A stretch of DNA of 7,101 nt, from the NCBI GenBank assembly GCA_016926235.1, contig JAFGOZ010000362.1, positions 1-7,101 of the forward strand, written 5' to 3'. Shown in pieces: positions 1 through 6,944 of this stretch. Source of the stretch: Bacteroidales bacterium. Its GTDB lineage: Bacteria > Bacteroidota > Bacteroidia > Bacteroidales > UBA10428. Every line of letters starts with the position of its first letter. Position 1 is the first letter of the stretch. The notes under the pieces are model-generated. The model was given only the letters and a program-made list of their open reading frames with translations. It made no database searches and had not been told where the DNA came from. The position numbers and the translations under genes were made by a program.

Positions 1-44
1 ATGGCAAACTGGTTGGTACAAGACAGATGATTTTAACCGATTAA
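1..44 (+). CDS. 3' end of upstream gene: T9SS type A sorting-domain tail (partial)
   Basis: Reading from base 3, the window opens inside a gene that ends GKLVGTRQMILTD followed by TAA (42-44). This resembles the last strand of a T9SS type A sorting domain, of the sort that ends 'GMYxYxLIxDGKxVxTKxMILT' in many Bacteroidota surface proteins, including some tail-fibre/S74-like ones (family knowledge, not searched). The same tail recurs at 3471-3539 with more of its upstream part preserved (GMYNYALIANGK), which supports the frame. The stop lies 8 nt before the next gene, so the two are probably co-transcribed. The body of the protein is outside the window, so its function cannot be given. Confidence 0.72.
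   Translation, partial: GKLVGTRQMILTD
1..44 (+). repeat. Tail direct repeat, copy 1 (partner 3496-3539)
   Basis: These 44 nt recur at 3496-3539 with a single mismatch (T32 versus C3527). Identity ends exactly at the TAA stop codon: the next bases are ACAAAGGA here and TTTATAAGAA in the other copy, each leading into the ATG of an A gene. The left limit is outside the window, so the true repeat may be longer, probably about 80 nt or more judging from copy 2. Confidence 0.9.
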
Positions 45-52
45 ACAAAGGA

Positions 53-922
53 ATGATGATAAAATTATATCTGATTACAGCTCTGTTAACAATAGGGTAT
101 GTAAACCGAATCTATTCCCAGGAATATGAATCTGTTTTTGGTTCAGAATCCACTTCATGGAATTTGTTTAACGAACTTAACGATGGTTTTGAAACAGATT
201 CAACTTATGTATTAAAGGATACAACAGTTAATGAAACACTATATAAAATGATATATGTCCCTTTAAGTTACAATAAGTATTTACGAGAAACAGAAGACAG
301 AAGCCAGGTTTACCAATATTCCCCGGAAATTAACGATTCAGAATTTTTAGTATTTGACCTTAACCTTGAAGAAAACGATACATTTATTATAGGTTATGAG
401 AAAGATACAGCTGTTGTTGACAGTGTATTTTATTTAAATGAAAAAAAACATATCAGGTTTGATTATGAATTTGAGGTAGTCTATGGAAGTGAAAAATTTG
501 AGTTTATTGAAGGTATTGGTACCAATTTCGGGTTAGTATACCAGGGTGTTGAATTATGGATAGTACGACAATACAATTATTTATTATGCGCTTATAAGAA
601 TGGAGAACTCACCTATTCAAATAAAATATTTGACGGCGAATGTTATTTATTCTGGACACCTATTCATGACATAGTCGGTGAAAATTTTGTTAAGATCTAT
701 CCGAATCCAGCATCTGATAAGATCACCATTGAACTTGGAGTATCAAACTCTGAAGAGTTACTTTTAATGCTATATAATTCCGATGGCACTTTAACAGATA
801 AAATCAGTCAGGTATCCAATATAATTGAAATAAATACCAGTGATAAGCCGGCAGGGCTGTACTTTTTCACAGTCTTTGTCGATGATGTGGTTATAATCGA
901 TAAATTCCTTATTGTAAAATGA
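53..922 (+). CDS. T9SS type A sorting domain-containing secreted protein (A1)
   Basis: This is a 289-aa secreted protein of unknown biochemical role. Residues 1-22 form a Sec signal peptide, with probable cleavage before Q23 in IYS|QEY. Residues 23-200 are a beta-rich domain seen in small Bacteroidota T9SS proteins, with landmarks YLRE (76-79), FDLNLEENDTF (101-111), FIEGIG (151-156) and LLCAYKNGE (177-185). From about 212 to 289 there is a type A sorting domain: KIYPNP (214-219), then AGLYFF (267-272) and a basic end. That domain should direct outer-membrane passage through T9SS and surface anchoring or release. ATG 53 is followed directly by a second ATG at 56. AAAGGA (47-52) touches ATG 53 and sits 3 nt from ATG 56, so the start may be either. 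The stop overlaps the protease gene as ATGA, implying translational coupling. A paralogue of exactly the same length lies at 3550-4419. Sorting-domain call is strong; the N-terminal function is unknown. Confidence 0.88.
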   Translation: MMIKLYLITALLTIGYVNRIYSQEYESVFGSESTSWNLFNELNDGFETDSTYVLKDTTVNETLYKMIYVPLSYNKYLRETEDRSQVYQYSPEINDSEFLVFDLNLEENDTFIIGYEKDTAVVDSVFYLNEKKHIRFDYEFEVVYGSEKFEFIEGIGTNFGLVYQGVELWIVRQYNYLLCAYKNGELTYSNKIFDGECYLFWTPIHDIVGENFVKIYPNPASDKITIELGVSNSEELLLMLYNSDGTLTDKISQVSNIIEINTSDKPAGLYFFTVFVDDVVIIDKFLIVK

Positions 923-2346
923 AATCAATAATTTTTTTATTCATATTACTTCAGAGCTGTTTTTTATTTTCTCAGAGCAGTTCCCGAAATGGTACTCGCC
1001 TATCACCTTCAGGTACAATCAGGGCATTTATTGTATTTGCAGAACCAATTGGGGATCCTCTTGATCGTGGCTCATTAGGGGATTGGGCCCCAGGTGAGTT
1101 GCCGCCGGATATAGACAACATGATTGACCATGAATTTACGGATGCGAATTCAATTAATGGTTATTTAACAAAGTACATTTATGAAACCTCTTTGGGTAAT
1201 TTAATTTTTTTAGGTGATTATTATCCGGAACTAGTGCAAATTCCTTTTTATAACATAAATGGTTATGGTCTTGAACAAGTTATTGAATATTTAGATAGCC
1301 TTCCTGGCTCCGATATCACCACCGCACACGGTTACTCAATTAACTCAGATGATTTTGATATGTGGACTCCAACTCAAAGTTATTATCCAAAACTGAATAG
1401 TCCGGATCAATTTATCGATGTGTTGATTATTTTATGGCGGAATAATAGTGCAGCTAACCCTGACAGAAACGGGGGTAACTCTGATAATCTTGGCTCACTA
1501 ATAAATTTAAAGAATAAAATTGGAACCAATTTTAATGCAAAAATATGCACTGAAGAATGGCTTGATGTATTCAGACACGAATTTGCACATGCATTATTAG
1601 GAGGGAATCAGTTTCACTCAGGCGGGGCCGGTGGAGGAATTGGAACATACCTGACAGATAATGGGGGGTATAGTCTTTTAAGCAGTTGGAATACCAACCT
1701 AAATTTTGTGAACGGATGGGACAGATGGCGCCTTGGATGGAAGTCATCCAATAATTATTACATTTCTGCAAGAACAACAAGCTATACGGAAGTAAATGCG
1801 GAATTCGAATATGGACAGGCTTTACCTGCCAGTGAATATATCTTAAGGGATTTTGCTACCTATGGTGATGTAATACGGATTAAGCTTCCCTATTTAAAAA
1901 GCATAAATCCTGATGCTAAGGATCAATATATTATAATTGAAAATCATCAGCTTTTCCCCGAAAAAATTGAATATGACGAAGATTTACCAAAAGGGATCAG
2001 GTTGAATATCCAGATAGGGAATGATGCATTAACACCCGTACTGAGTACAACCAATTATATAAGCCCGATATCGGGTTTTGGTAATTACGATTTTACATAC
2101 TCAACATTAGAAATAAAGGATGATGATATTCTTCCGCCTGAATTTAAACTGGAAAGTTTTGTGAAAAGCGGTTATTCGACAAACTATAAAATATCAACAA
2201 CCGATTCATATTCCAATCCGTTTACTGGTTATAATTTACTGCAGTGCCATGCAATAAATTATATCGATCCTAACGGAAATGATTATGATATGATATACAA
2301 CAAGGAAATGCTGATCCCAAAGAATGTCTATTATAACGGGGATTAG
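919..2346 (+). CDS. M6-like secreted metalloprotease, cut short by in-frame TAG (B1)
   Basis: This 475-aa product contains a signal peptide (1-18, cleavage near FS|Q) and a catalytic domain resembling M6/immune inhibitor A peptidases. Core landmarks are GTIRAFIVFA (32-41), YETSLGNLIFLGD (88-100), the zinc motif HEFAH (220-224), WDRWRLGW (267-274), RDFATYGDVIRIKLPYL (310-326) and IENHQ (340-344). H220 and H224 should bind zinc with E221 as the base. The third ligand is unclear, because canonical metzincin spacing falls on N230 while the nearest His is H233. The Met-turn position carries LL (253-254) where the paralogue has MM, so activity is uncertain. The gene starts in an ATGA overlap with the T9SS gene. 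The frame continues for 300 further codons beyond the TAG at 2344-2346, and the paralogue at 4416-6944 has no stop there. The gene is therefore interrupted, and the truncated protein keeps the protease domain but loses the C-terminal part. Confidence 0.82.
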   Translation: MKSIIFLFILLQSCFLFSQSSSRNGTRLSPSGTIRAFIVFAEPIGDPLDRGSLGDWAPGELPPDIDNMIDHEFTDANSINGYLTKYIYETSLGNLIFLGDYYPELVQIPFYNINGYGLEQVIEYLDSLPGSDITTAHGYSINSDDFDMWTPTQSYYPKLNSPDQFIDVLIILWRNNSAANPDRNGGNSDNLGSLINLKNKIGTNFNAKICTEEWLDVFRHEFAHALLGGNQFHSGGAGGGIGTYLTDNGGYSLLSSWNTNLNFVNGWDRWRLGWKSSNNYYISARTTSYTEVNAEFEYGQALPASEYILRDFATYGDVIRIKLPYLKSINPDAKDQYIIIENHQLFPEKIEYDEDLPKGIRLNIQIGNDALTPVLSTTNYISPISGFGNYDFTYSTLEIKDDDILPPEFKLESFVKSGYSTNYKISTTDSYSNPFTGYNLLQCHAINYIDPNGNDYDMIYNKEMLIPKNVYYNGD

Positions 2347-3249
2347 ATATTTGAGGGCTATCCGATCTTTGGAAATGAATATGATGTTTTTTCAGTTGGC
2401 AGTAAAGCATGTATATCATCAAATCCAAGTACTGCTGCTGTTTTGACCTTTGCTTCATCAAATAGGGAAGGGGCAGCTTCTAAAAGGCCAACCCCGGATC
2501 CGGCCCCACGTGATAACAGATATGTATTTTTAAATGGCTTGTCCATAGAAGTACTTGAGCAGAAAGCAAACGGTGATATTAAGGTAAGGATCAGATGGGA
2601 TAATTTTAATGTAAATAATGATGTTCGATGGTGTGGTCCGATTAAACTTTATGAAAATATTTATCTGAAACCAGGGCATACTATTAGTTTTGATCAGGGA
2701 CTTACACCGACAAAGCCGGTAAATCCCATTGTATTCAACGGAGATAAAATCTTTGCAGATCCGACAGTGTTTACGTGCAAGGGAGGATCTTATTTCAAGC
2801 TGGAATCAAATTCAATCGTTGAAGTAAAGAATAACAGTGAATTCCTTATGGAACCGGGGTCAACTTTAGGGATAAATACAGGCGCTGTAATGGATATTAA
2901 GAATACAGGTAAATTGACAGCACATTCAGGAGCTAACATCAACCTAATTGATTCTACTTCTGAAATTATTTGCAGAAGCGGCTCTGTTATTGACATTTGC
3001 AGCGCCAGTATAACAGGATCAGGTAAGATCAATGATATATGGGTTAATTATATTCGCAGCAATCTGGAATTAAACAACAGCATAATAAAATCAGCGAACG
3101 TTATTGAGCTGAATAATTCATCTGTGGGCAGTAATACGAATGTTGAGCTATATGCAGCAGAGGAGATCACCATTGACGGTACGTTTGAAGTACCTGCAAA
3201 TTCAACTTTTGGGGCAGGTATTATTCAGTGTCCGTTGAATACTAATTAA
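2347..3249 (+). pseudogene. Severed C-terminal part of B1: RWCG domain plus beta-solenoid-like module
   Basis: This stretch is in the same frame as 919-2346 and open for 300 codons to TAA 3247-3249, so it is the rest of the same gene. Read through, the gene would be 776 codons against 842 in the paralogue. In order it shows PIFGNEYDVFSVG (aligning to SLFGRRSDAFKVG in B2), a proline-rich linker (KRPTPDPAP), a small domain ending DVRWCG, and DPTVFTCKGGSYF. It ends in a repetitive hydrophobic/Gly/Asn module (SGSVIDIC, TGSGKI) that looks like a right-handed beta-solenoid, probably for adhesion or display. There is no in-frame ATG near its beginning. The only early start candidate is TTG 2443, in mid-domain without a ribosome site, so independent expression is unlikely. 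The last 150 codons are about 80% identical to B2 with mostly conservative changes, so the interruption is recent, suppressed, or a sequence error. Confidence 0.72.
2797..3249 (+). repeat. C-terminal module repeat, copy 1 (453 nt, partner 6492-6944)
   Basis: From KLESNS to the stop codon this block aligns with 6492-6944 over 453 nt with no insertion or deletion. By eye there are about 29 amino-acid differences in 150, with several long identical nucleotide runs around the GSGKIND and WVNYIRSN codons. Upstream parts of the two genes are far more diverged and contain many gaps, and similarity fades right after the stop codons. The module behaves as a unit distinct from the rest of the gene. Confidence 0.85.
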
Positions 3250-3443
3250 TGTTGCATAGTATGGAATTAAAACAAGACCATTAAGAATATTTGATTTGTC
3301 CAGATTTAAAAGCTGGGGCAAATATGAATCAATTTATTATTCTTCATTATATCAGCTTACAATAATTACAATAAATAACATTGTTCATGACACAACCATT
3401 TTATTCCGATGATCATCTGATTTAAAGAATGGTTAAATTGTAA
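3250..3443. other. Non-coding spacer between the two cassette copies
   Basis: These 194 AT-rich bases between the end of B1 and the tail remnant have stops in all forward frames and no recognisable gene. They hold one weak possible terminator hairpin (3294-3323) and the left arm of a perfect inverted repeat (3438-3464). I found no convincing Bacteroidota promoter (TTG...TAnnTTTG). How A2/B2 is transcribed is therefore open: it may depend on read-through from the first cassette. Confidence 0.6.
3294..3323 (+). terminator. Possible weak hairpin terminator after B1
   Basis: ATTTGTCC (3294-3301) can pair with GGGCAAAT (3316-3323) through 8 pairs including one G-U, about 45 nt after the B1 stop. 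AG/CT could extend the stem past a bulged G. The downstream sequence is AT-rich (ATGAATCAATTTATTATT) but has no clean U tract, so this is a tentative call and could be chance. Confidence 0.25.
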
Positions 3444-3464
3444 TTTTTAAATATAAAATTACAA
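3438..3464. repeat. Perfect 10-bp inverted repeat, 7-nt loop, at the edge of the tail remnant
   Basis: TTGTAATTTT (3438-3447) and AAAATTACAA (3455-3464) are exact reverse complements around a TAAATAT loop. The right arm runs into the codons that read K-L-Q ahead of PGMYNY in the tail remnant, so the palindrome sits at the apparent left border of the duplicated coding fragment. It could be a weak AT-rich stem-loop in the transcript or a mark of the recombination breakpoint. In such AT-rich DNA, chance cannot be excluded. Confidence 0.55.
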
Positions 3465-3539
3465 CCCGGCATGTATAATTATGCCCTTATTGCCAATGGC
3501 AAACTGGTTGGTACAAGACAGATGATCTTAACCGATTAA
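3444..3539 (+). pseudogene. Detached T9SS sorting-domain tail (3' gene remnant)
   Basis: This is an open stretch between TAA 3441-3443 and TAA 3537-3539. From about 3459 it reads LQPGMYNYALIANGKLVG and then TRQMILTD, which is the end of a T9SS type A sorting domain with no gene body in front. The last 44 nt match the end of the upstream gene at 1-44 except one silent C/T (ATC/ATT, 3527 versus 32). The stop is 10 nt ahead of A2, just as the tail at 1-44 stops 8 nt ahead of A1. It is best explained as a fragment of the upstream gene carried along, or left behind, when the A-B cassette was duplicated. It is unlikely to be expressed as a protein, since it lacks a signal peptide and any globular part. 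Confidence 0.75.
3496..3539 (+). repeat. Tail direct repeat, copy 2 (partner 1-44)
   Basis: This is the second copy of the 44-nt tail, lying inside the detached sorting-domain remnant and 10 nt upstream of the second A gene. The two copies are 3495 nt apart, which is the period of the cassette duplication as measured at its 5' edge. Confidence 0.9.
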
Positions 3540-3549
3540 TTTATAAGAA

Positions 3550-4419
3550 ATGAAAAAGTTATACTTATTATTCACGATTGTATTATTCGTAAAGGAGGCA
3601 GTTATATTTTCGCAGCCTTATGAATCAATTTTCGGAAAAGATACAACAGTATGGTTTCAAGCCAGAGAAGCGATTGATCGTATTGATAATATTCAGCTTT
3701 CAACTGTGGGAGATACAGTAATTAATGATTTGGACTATAAAAAAATATTTGGTGATGATCATATTCAGTATTTGAATTTATATCTGAGGGAGGATACATT
3801 AACTGGTAAAGTATGGATCAGGGATAATGAGTCTGAACTATTGATTATGGACTTATCTCTTCAGAAGGAAGATACCTTTAAGATTATAACAAACCAACTG
3901 GATTCAAATGCTATTGTTGATACGGTATATTTTATCAATGATAAGAAAATAATCGAACTTGATTATATACTTTATTTAGACGATAAAATGGAAAACTTAA
4001 AATTTATTGAGGGGGTTGGTTCGAATGCGGGGTTAATATACCAACTGAGATCCCTGGATGATAACTTTGAAAATGCCCAGTTTCTGTTATGCCTATATAA
4101 AGATGGTATATTAGTTTATTCCGATGATCTTTTTAACAACGAATGCTATTATAATAATACTTATATTGAATCAAATCCGATATTAAATGAACTAAAAGTG
4201 TTTCCAAATCCCTTCCTGAATCAATTAACCGTTAGGATTCCACTAGCAAGTCTTTCAATAATTTCGATATTTGATACTCTTGGTAGAACAGTTTATCAGG
4301 CACACACATCTAAAGTTGGTGAAACTGAGTTGAATCTCTCTTATCTCGCAAGTGGTGTTTATCTTCTTTATTTAGAAAACAACAATGTTTCTTACATAAG
4401 TAAAATAATAAAACAATGA
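3550..4419 (+). CDS. T9SS type A sorting domain-containing secreted protein (A2)
   Basis: This 289-aa paralogue of A1 has the same length and organisation. The signal peptide is residues 1-21, with cleavage in FS|Q. The N-terminal domain repeats the A1 landmarks: SQPYESIFG (21-29), LYLRED (77-82), MDLSLQKEDTF (100-110), IVDTVYFINDKK (122-133), FIEGVGSN (152-159) and LLCLYKDG (179-186). A type A sorting domain runs from about 213 to 289, with KVFPNP (216-221), SGVYLLYL (268-275) and a final KIIKQ. About a third of residues match A1 by eye, so the pair is old or fast-evolving. There is no Shine-Dalgarno sequence before ATG 3550, which is common in this phylum. The stop overlaps the next ATG as ATGA, as in the first cassette. 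Predicted to be surface-exposed or released; the N-terminal domain has no known activity, and the conserved link to an M6-like protease suggests a partner, substrate or anchor role (inference). Confidence 0.88.
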   Translation: MKKLYLLFTIVLFVKEAVIFSQPYESIFGKDTTVWFQAREAIDRIDNIQLSTVGDTVINDLDYKKIFGDDHIQYLNLYLREDTLTGKVWIRDNESELLIMDLSLQKEDTFKIITNQLDSNAIVDTVYFINDKKIIELDYILYLDDKMENLKFIEGVGSNAGLIYQLRSLDDNFENAQFLLCLYKDGILVYSDDLFNNECYYNNTYIESNPILNELKVFPNPFLNQLTVRIPLASLSIISIFDTLGRTVYQAHTSKVGETELNLSYLASGVYLLYLENNNVSYISKIIKQ

Positions 4420-6944
4420 AGTATATTATTCTTTTACAAGTAGTAATTTACTTTTTTTCTACGTTCATTTTAGTTGCTCAAATAGATCCCACTCCTATCG
4501 ATAAATATGTAAGTTATTATGATTCGACCTGGAAAGACTATTCGCAGAAAGCAACTATATATTCTCCCCATGGAGAAGTTTTTACACCTAAGGGAACTAT
4601 ACGTGCATTAATAATATTTGCTCGTTTTACAAATGATCTTGGACAAAGTTGTGGAAACTGGGCTCCAGGAACAAGTGCACCGGATTTTGTTAATACTATA
4701 AATTCTACAGCACCAGATTTGATATATAAAACAACCTCCGATTTTTCGACTTATGAAAATACAGACAATAGAAGTATATCAAGACATTTTTATGAAATGT
4801 CAATGGGAAGTTTTAATTTTTTAGGTGATATTCTTTGTGATGAAAACGGTGAAACATACTGTATTGAAGTAGATCCTACCTCTGCTAATTATCAGTTCCC
4901 TTATAACGCTATTGGTTGGCATGATATAAATAAAAGGGTAATTACAGTTATGATGAACAGATTCCCAAATTTTGATTGGGCACCATATGACCTACATAAT
5001 AATAAACCTACTTATGAATATGATGCTAGCATAACAAGTTCAGATTCATTACCCGATTATGTTATGATATTTTATAGATATAGAAATGATTGGGTTAACC
5101 AACCTGTAACTGGGATGCAAAACTTTAGTGGATCGGGGGGAGGTTATTCGGTTCTTGATGGAGTTTCTGGTATCACTTTTAATGGATATAGTTTTGATGG
5201 AGCAGGATTTACTTGCTGCACAGGTGGTTATACACCAATTTCTTATGTCCAGATAATGTTACATGAAATTGCACATGAACTTTATTCTTGCCCACATATA
5301 ATGGCAGCAAATTCAGTTCATGGAATAAGATGGAAATTTCCAGCATCTGGTTGGGGAATGATGTCAAGTTTTGGTAGAGTAAATAATATGTCAGCTAATG
5401 CCTGGGAAAGGTGGATTTTAGGTTGGATAGAACTTACTACTGGATCAGATGGAACAAATTCAAATATACAATCTGAAGCAGATCTTGTAAATGGCGGAGT
5501 TTATACAATTCGTGATTTCATTACTACTGGAGATGTTGTTAGAATAAAAATTCCATACCTGGAATGCGATGATCATTATTTATGGATCGAAAATCATCAA
5601 AAAAAATCCGTATTTGATCATAAACCGTATGCCGGGAAAAGTCCTTCAGCAGACGGAGAAGTAATTCCTGAGTTAGATGAAGGATTGTATACGTATGTCG
5701 AAAATATAAATGTTGATAGAACAAATATTACAACAACACTAATTCGTGATGGTGCTAATGGAATAAATGTGCTTAATGCACAGGGTAATTATGATTATTG
5801 GCATTCATTAACTGCTCCACCTGAAACTAGTGATTATTATTGGAGCAATACACTTTTCACTTTTCAAAGATTAGATGAAAATCCTATAAGTGGAATAAAT
5901 CCCTATTTTCAGTTACCTGATAATTATCCGGACGATCCTCAGGTGCCAGGAAGTGATGGCAGAATTACATATAACTCCCATTGGAATTCAGGTAGAAGAG
6001 AATGCTACAGCATTATCAGGGAAACTGATGGCATTAATACTGCTATGACATATGCTTATCTGGGCGGTGTGAGTGAAGAAGCAAATTCATTATTTGGGAG
6101 AAGATCAGATGCTTTTAAGGTCGGAGATGAAGTGAGTTTATCAGGAATAATACCTGCTCTTAATTATCCCATTTATAATCAAACATTATCTGAACTCAGT
6201 GATAGTTATCTAAACGGTATTAATGTTAAAGTTCTAGCTTACAACCCCACAACAGGTGAATATCAAATAGAAATAAAATTTAATGATTATGAAGTGAGAG
6301 AAAATAAACGTTGGTGTGGAAATATTTCATTACCTGACAACACCAAAAATAGTGATCCTGATTTAATATTAAAACAGGGTATTAGCTTAGATATTGATAG
6401 AAATGTAAATGCAAATAGACACACTAAACACCCTGTTTATAATAATTTTATTAATCCTTCAGTATTTACTATTAAATCTTTGGCGAAAATTAAACTAGAA
6501 CCAAATTCATTAGTCAATATTAAAAATAACAGTGAATTCATTATGGAATCGGGATCAACATTGGAGATAACTGCCGGGGCTGTAATGGATGTTAAGAATA
6601 CAGGTAAATTAACAGCTTTTTCGGGAGCAAATATCAAATTAAATGATATTACTTCTGAAATTATTTGCAGAAGCGGTTCTGTAATTAATATCTGCAATGC
6701 TAATTTAACAGGATCAGGTAAGATCAATGATGTGTGGGTTAATTATATTCGCAGCAATCTTGTATTAAACAACAACACTATTAAATCTGCTAATGTTATT
6801 GAATTGAACAATACATCTGTGGGCAGTAATACAAATGCTGAACTATATGCGGTAGACGAGATCACTATCGACGGAACATTTGAAGTACCTGTAAATTCAA
6901 CTTTTGGGGCAGATATTATTCAGTGTCCGTTGAATAGCAATTGA
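4416..6944 (+). CDS. M6-like secreted metalloprotease with beta-solenoid-like C-terminus, intact (B2)
   Basis: This 842-aa protein is the intact counterpart of B1. The signal peptide ends at about LVA|Q (residue 21). The M6-like domain shows GTIRALIIFA (60-69), HFYEMSMGSFNFLGD (124-138), DYVMIFYRYR (214-223), the zinc site HEIAH (283-287) with H294 as a possible third ligand, the Met-turn GMMSSF (314-319), AWERWILGW (329-337), RDFITTGDVVRIKIPYL (366-382) and IENHQ (391-395). HEIAHELYSCPH has the third His one residue later than HExxHxxGxxH and Tyr instead of Gly, so it is a divergent member. Then come a region without assigned domain (about 400-590), a small domain ending KRWCG (631-635), and a Gly/Asn/Ser-rich repetitive module (about 680-842) suggesting a beta-solenoid. 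It ends in QCPLNSN without a PNP-type sorting domain. The last strands (ITIDGTFEVPVNSTFGADI) faintly recall 3-coathanger-stack ends of T9SS proteins (low confidence). It is coupled to A2 by ATGA overlap. Confidence 0.85.
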   Translation: MKYIILLQVVIYFFSTFILVAQIDPTPIDKYVSYYDSTWKDYSQKATIYSPHGEVFTPKGTIRALIIFARFTNDLGQSCGNWAPGTSAPDFVNTINSTAPDLIYKTTSDFSTYENTDNRSISRHFYEMSMGSFNFLGDILCDENGETYCIEVDPTSANYQFPYNAIGWHDINKRVITVMMNRFPNFDWAPYDLHNNKPTYEYDASITSSDSLPDYVMIFYRYRNDWVNQPVTGMQNFSGSGGGYSVLDGVSGITFNGYSFDGAGFTCCTGGYTPISYVQIMLHEIAHELYSCPHIMAANSVHGIRWKFPASGWGMMSSFGRVNNMSANAWERWILGWIELTTGSDGTNSNIQSEADLVNGGVYTIRDFITTGDVVRIKIPYLECDDHYLWIENHQKKSVFDHKPYAGKSPSADGEVIPELDEGLYTYVENINVDRTNITTTLIRDGANGINVLNAQGNYDYWHSLTAPPETSDYYWSNTLFTFQRLDENPISGINPYFQLPDNYPDDPQVPGSDGRITYNSHWNSGRRECYSIIRETDGINTAMTYAYLGGVSEEANSLFGRRSDAFKVGDEVSLSGIIPALNYPIYNQTLSELSDSYLNGINVKVLAYNPTTGEYQIEIKFNDYEVRENKRWCGNISLPDNTKNSDPDLILKQGISLDIDRNVNANRHTKHPVYNNFINPSVFTIKSLAKIKLEPNSLVNIKNNSEFIMESGSTLEITAGAVMDVKNTGKLTAFSGANIKLNDITSEIICRSGSVINICNANLTGSGKINDVWVNYIRSNLVLNNNTIKSANVIELNNTSVGSNTNAELYAVDEITIDGTFEVPVNSTFGADIIQCPLNSN
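6492..6944 (+). repeat. C-terminal module repeat, copy 2 (453 nt, partner 2797-3249)
   Basis: This is the partner of 2797-3249, from KLEPNS to the TGA stop. The stop codon itself differs (TGA here, TAA in copy 1), and the sequences after it do not align convincingly. The gap-free alignment and conserved cysteines (EIICRSGSVI, then IC; GADIIQC) indicate a folded module under purifying selection in both copies. Confidence 0.85.

Noticed and set aside
946..985. Lipoprotein signal (LQSC) in B1
   Set aside because: The cysteine is followed by more hydrophobic residues (FLF) and then SQ, a typical signal-peptidase I site in this phylum. Q at -2 is a poor lipobox residue, and the paralogue has no Cys there.
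2344..2400. Programmed stop read-through or selenocysteine/pyrrolysine insertion at TAG
   Set aside because: The base after TAG is A (TAG-ATA), I see no CAR-YYA-type context or stable stem-loop downstream, and the paralogue has no special residue at the equivalent position. Nonsense mutation or sequence error is simpler.
2443..3249. Separate gene starting at TTG 2443
   Set aside because: It is in the same frame as 919-2346, starts mid-domain without a ribosome site or signal peptide, and aligns with the interior of the intact paralogue. It is the tail of an interrupted gene.
3250..3440. Promoter for the second cassette
   Set aside because: Several TTTG and TA-rich words occur, but none combines a TAnnTTTG box with a correctly spaced TTG, so no site is called.
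3481..3525. Small ORF reading MPLLPMANWLVQDR, also partly present at 1-30
   Set aside because: The overlapping frame gives a recognisable T9SS tail ending at TAA in both copies, so this frame is a shadow of it.
1571..5724. Other reverse-strand open frames (1571-1780, 2270-2461, 2358-2546, 5539-5724)
   Set aside because: All are short, antisense to well-supported secreted-protein genes, and show no recognisable domain or signal.
2790..6727. Two reverse-strand open frames (2790-3032 and 6437-6727) that share a similar peptide beginning MILPDPV
   Set aside because: They lie antisense to the duplicated C-terminal module. Their similarity is a by-product of sense-strand conservation, and they have no independent support.
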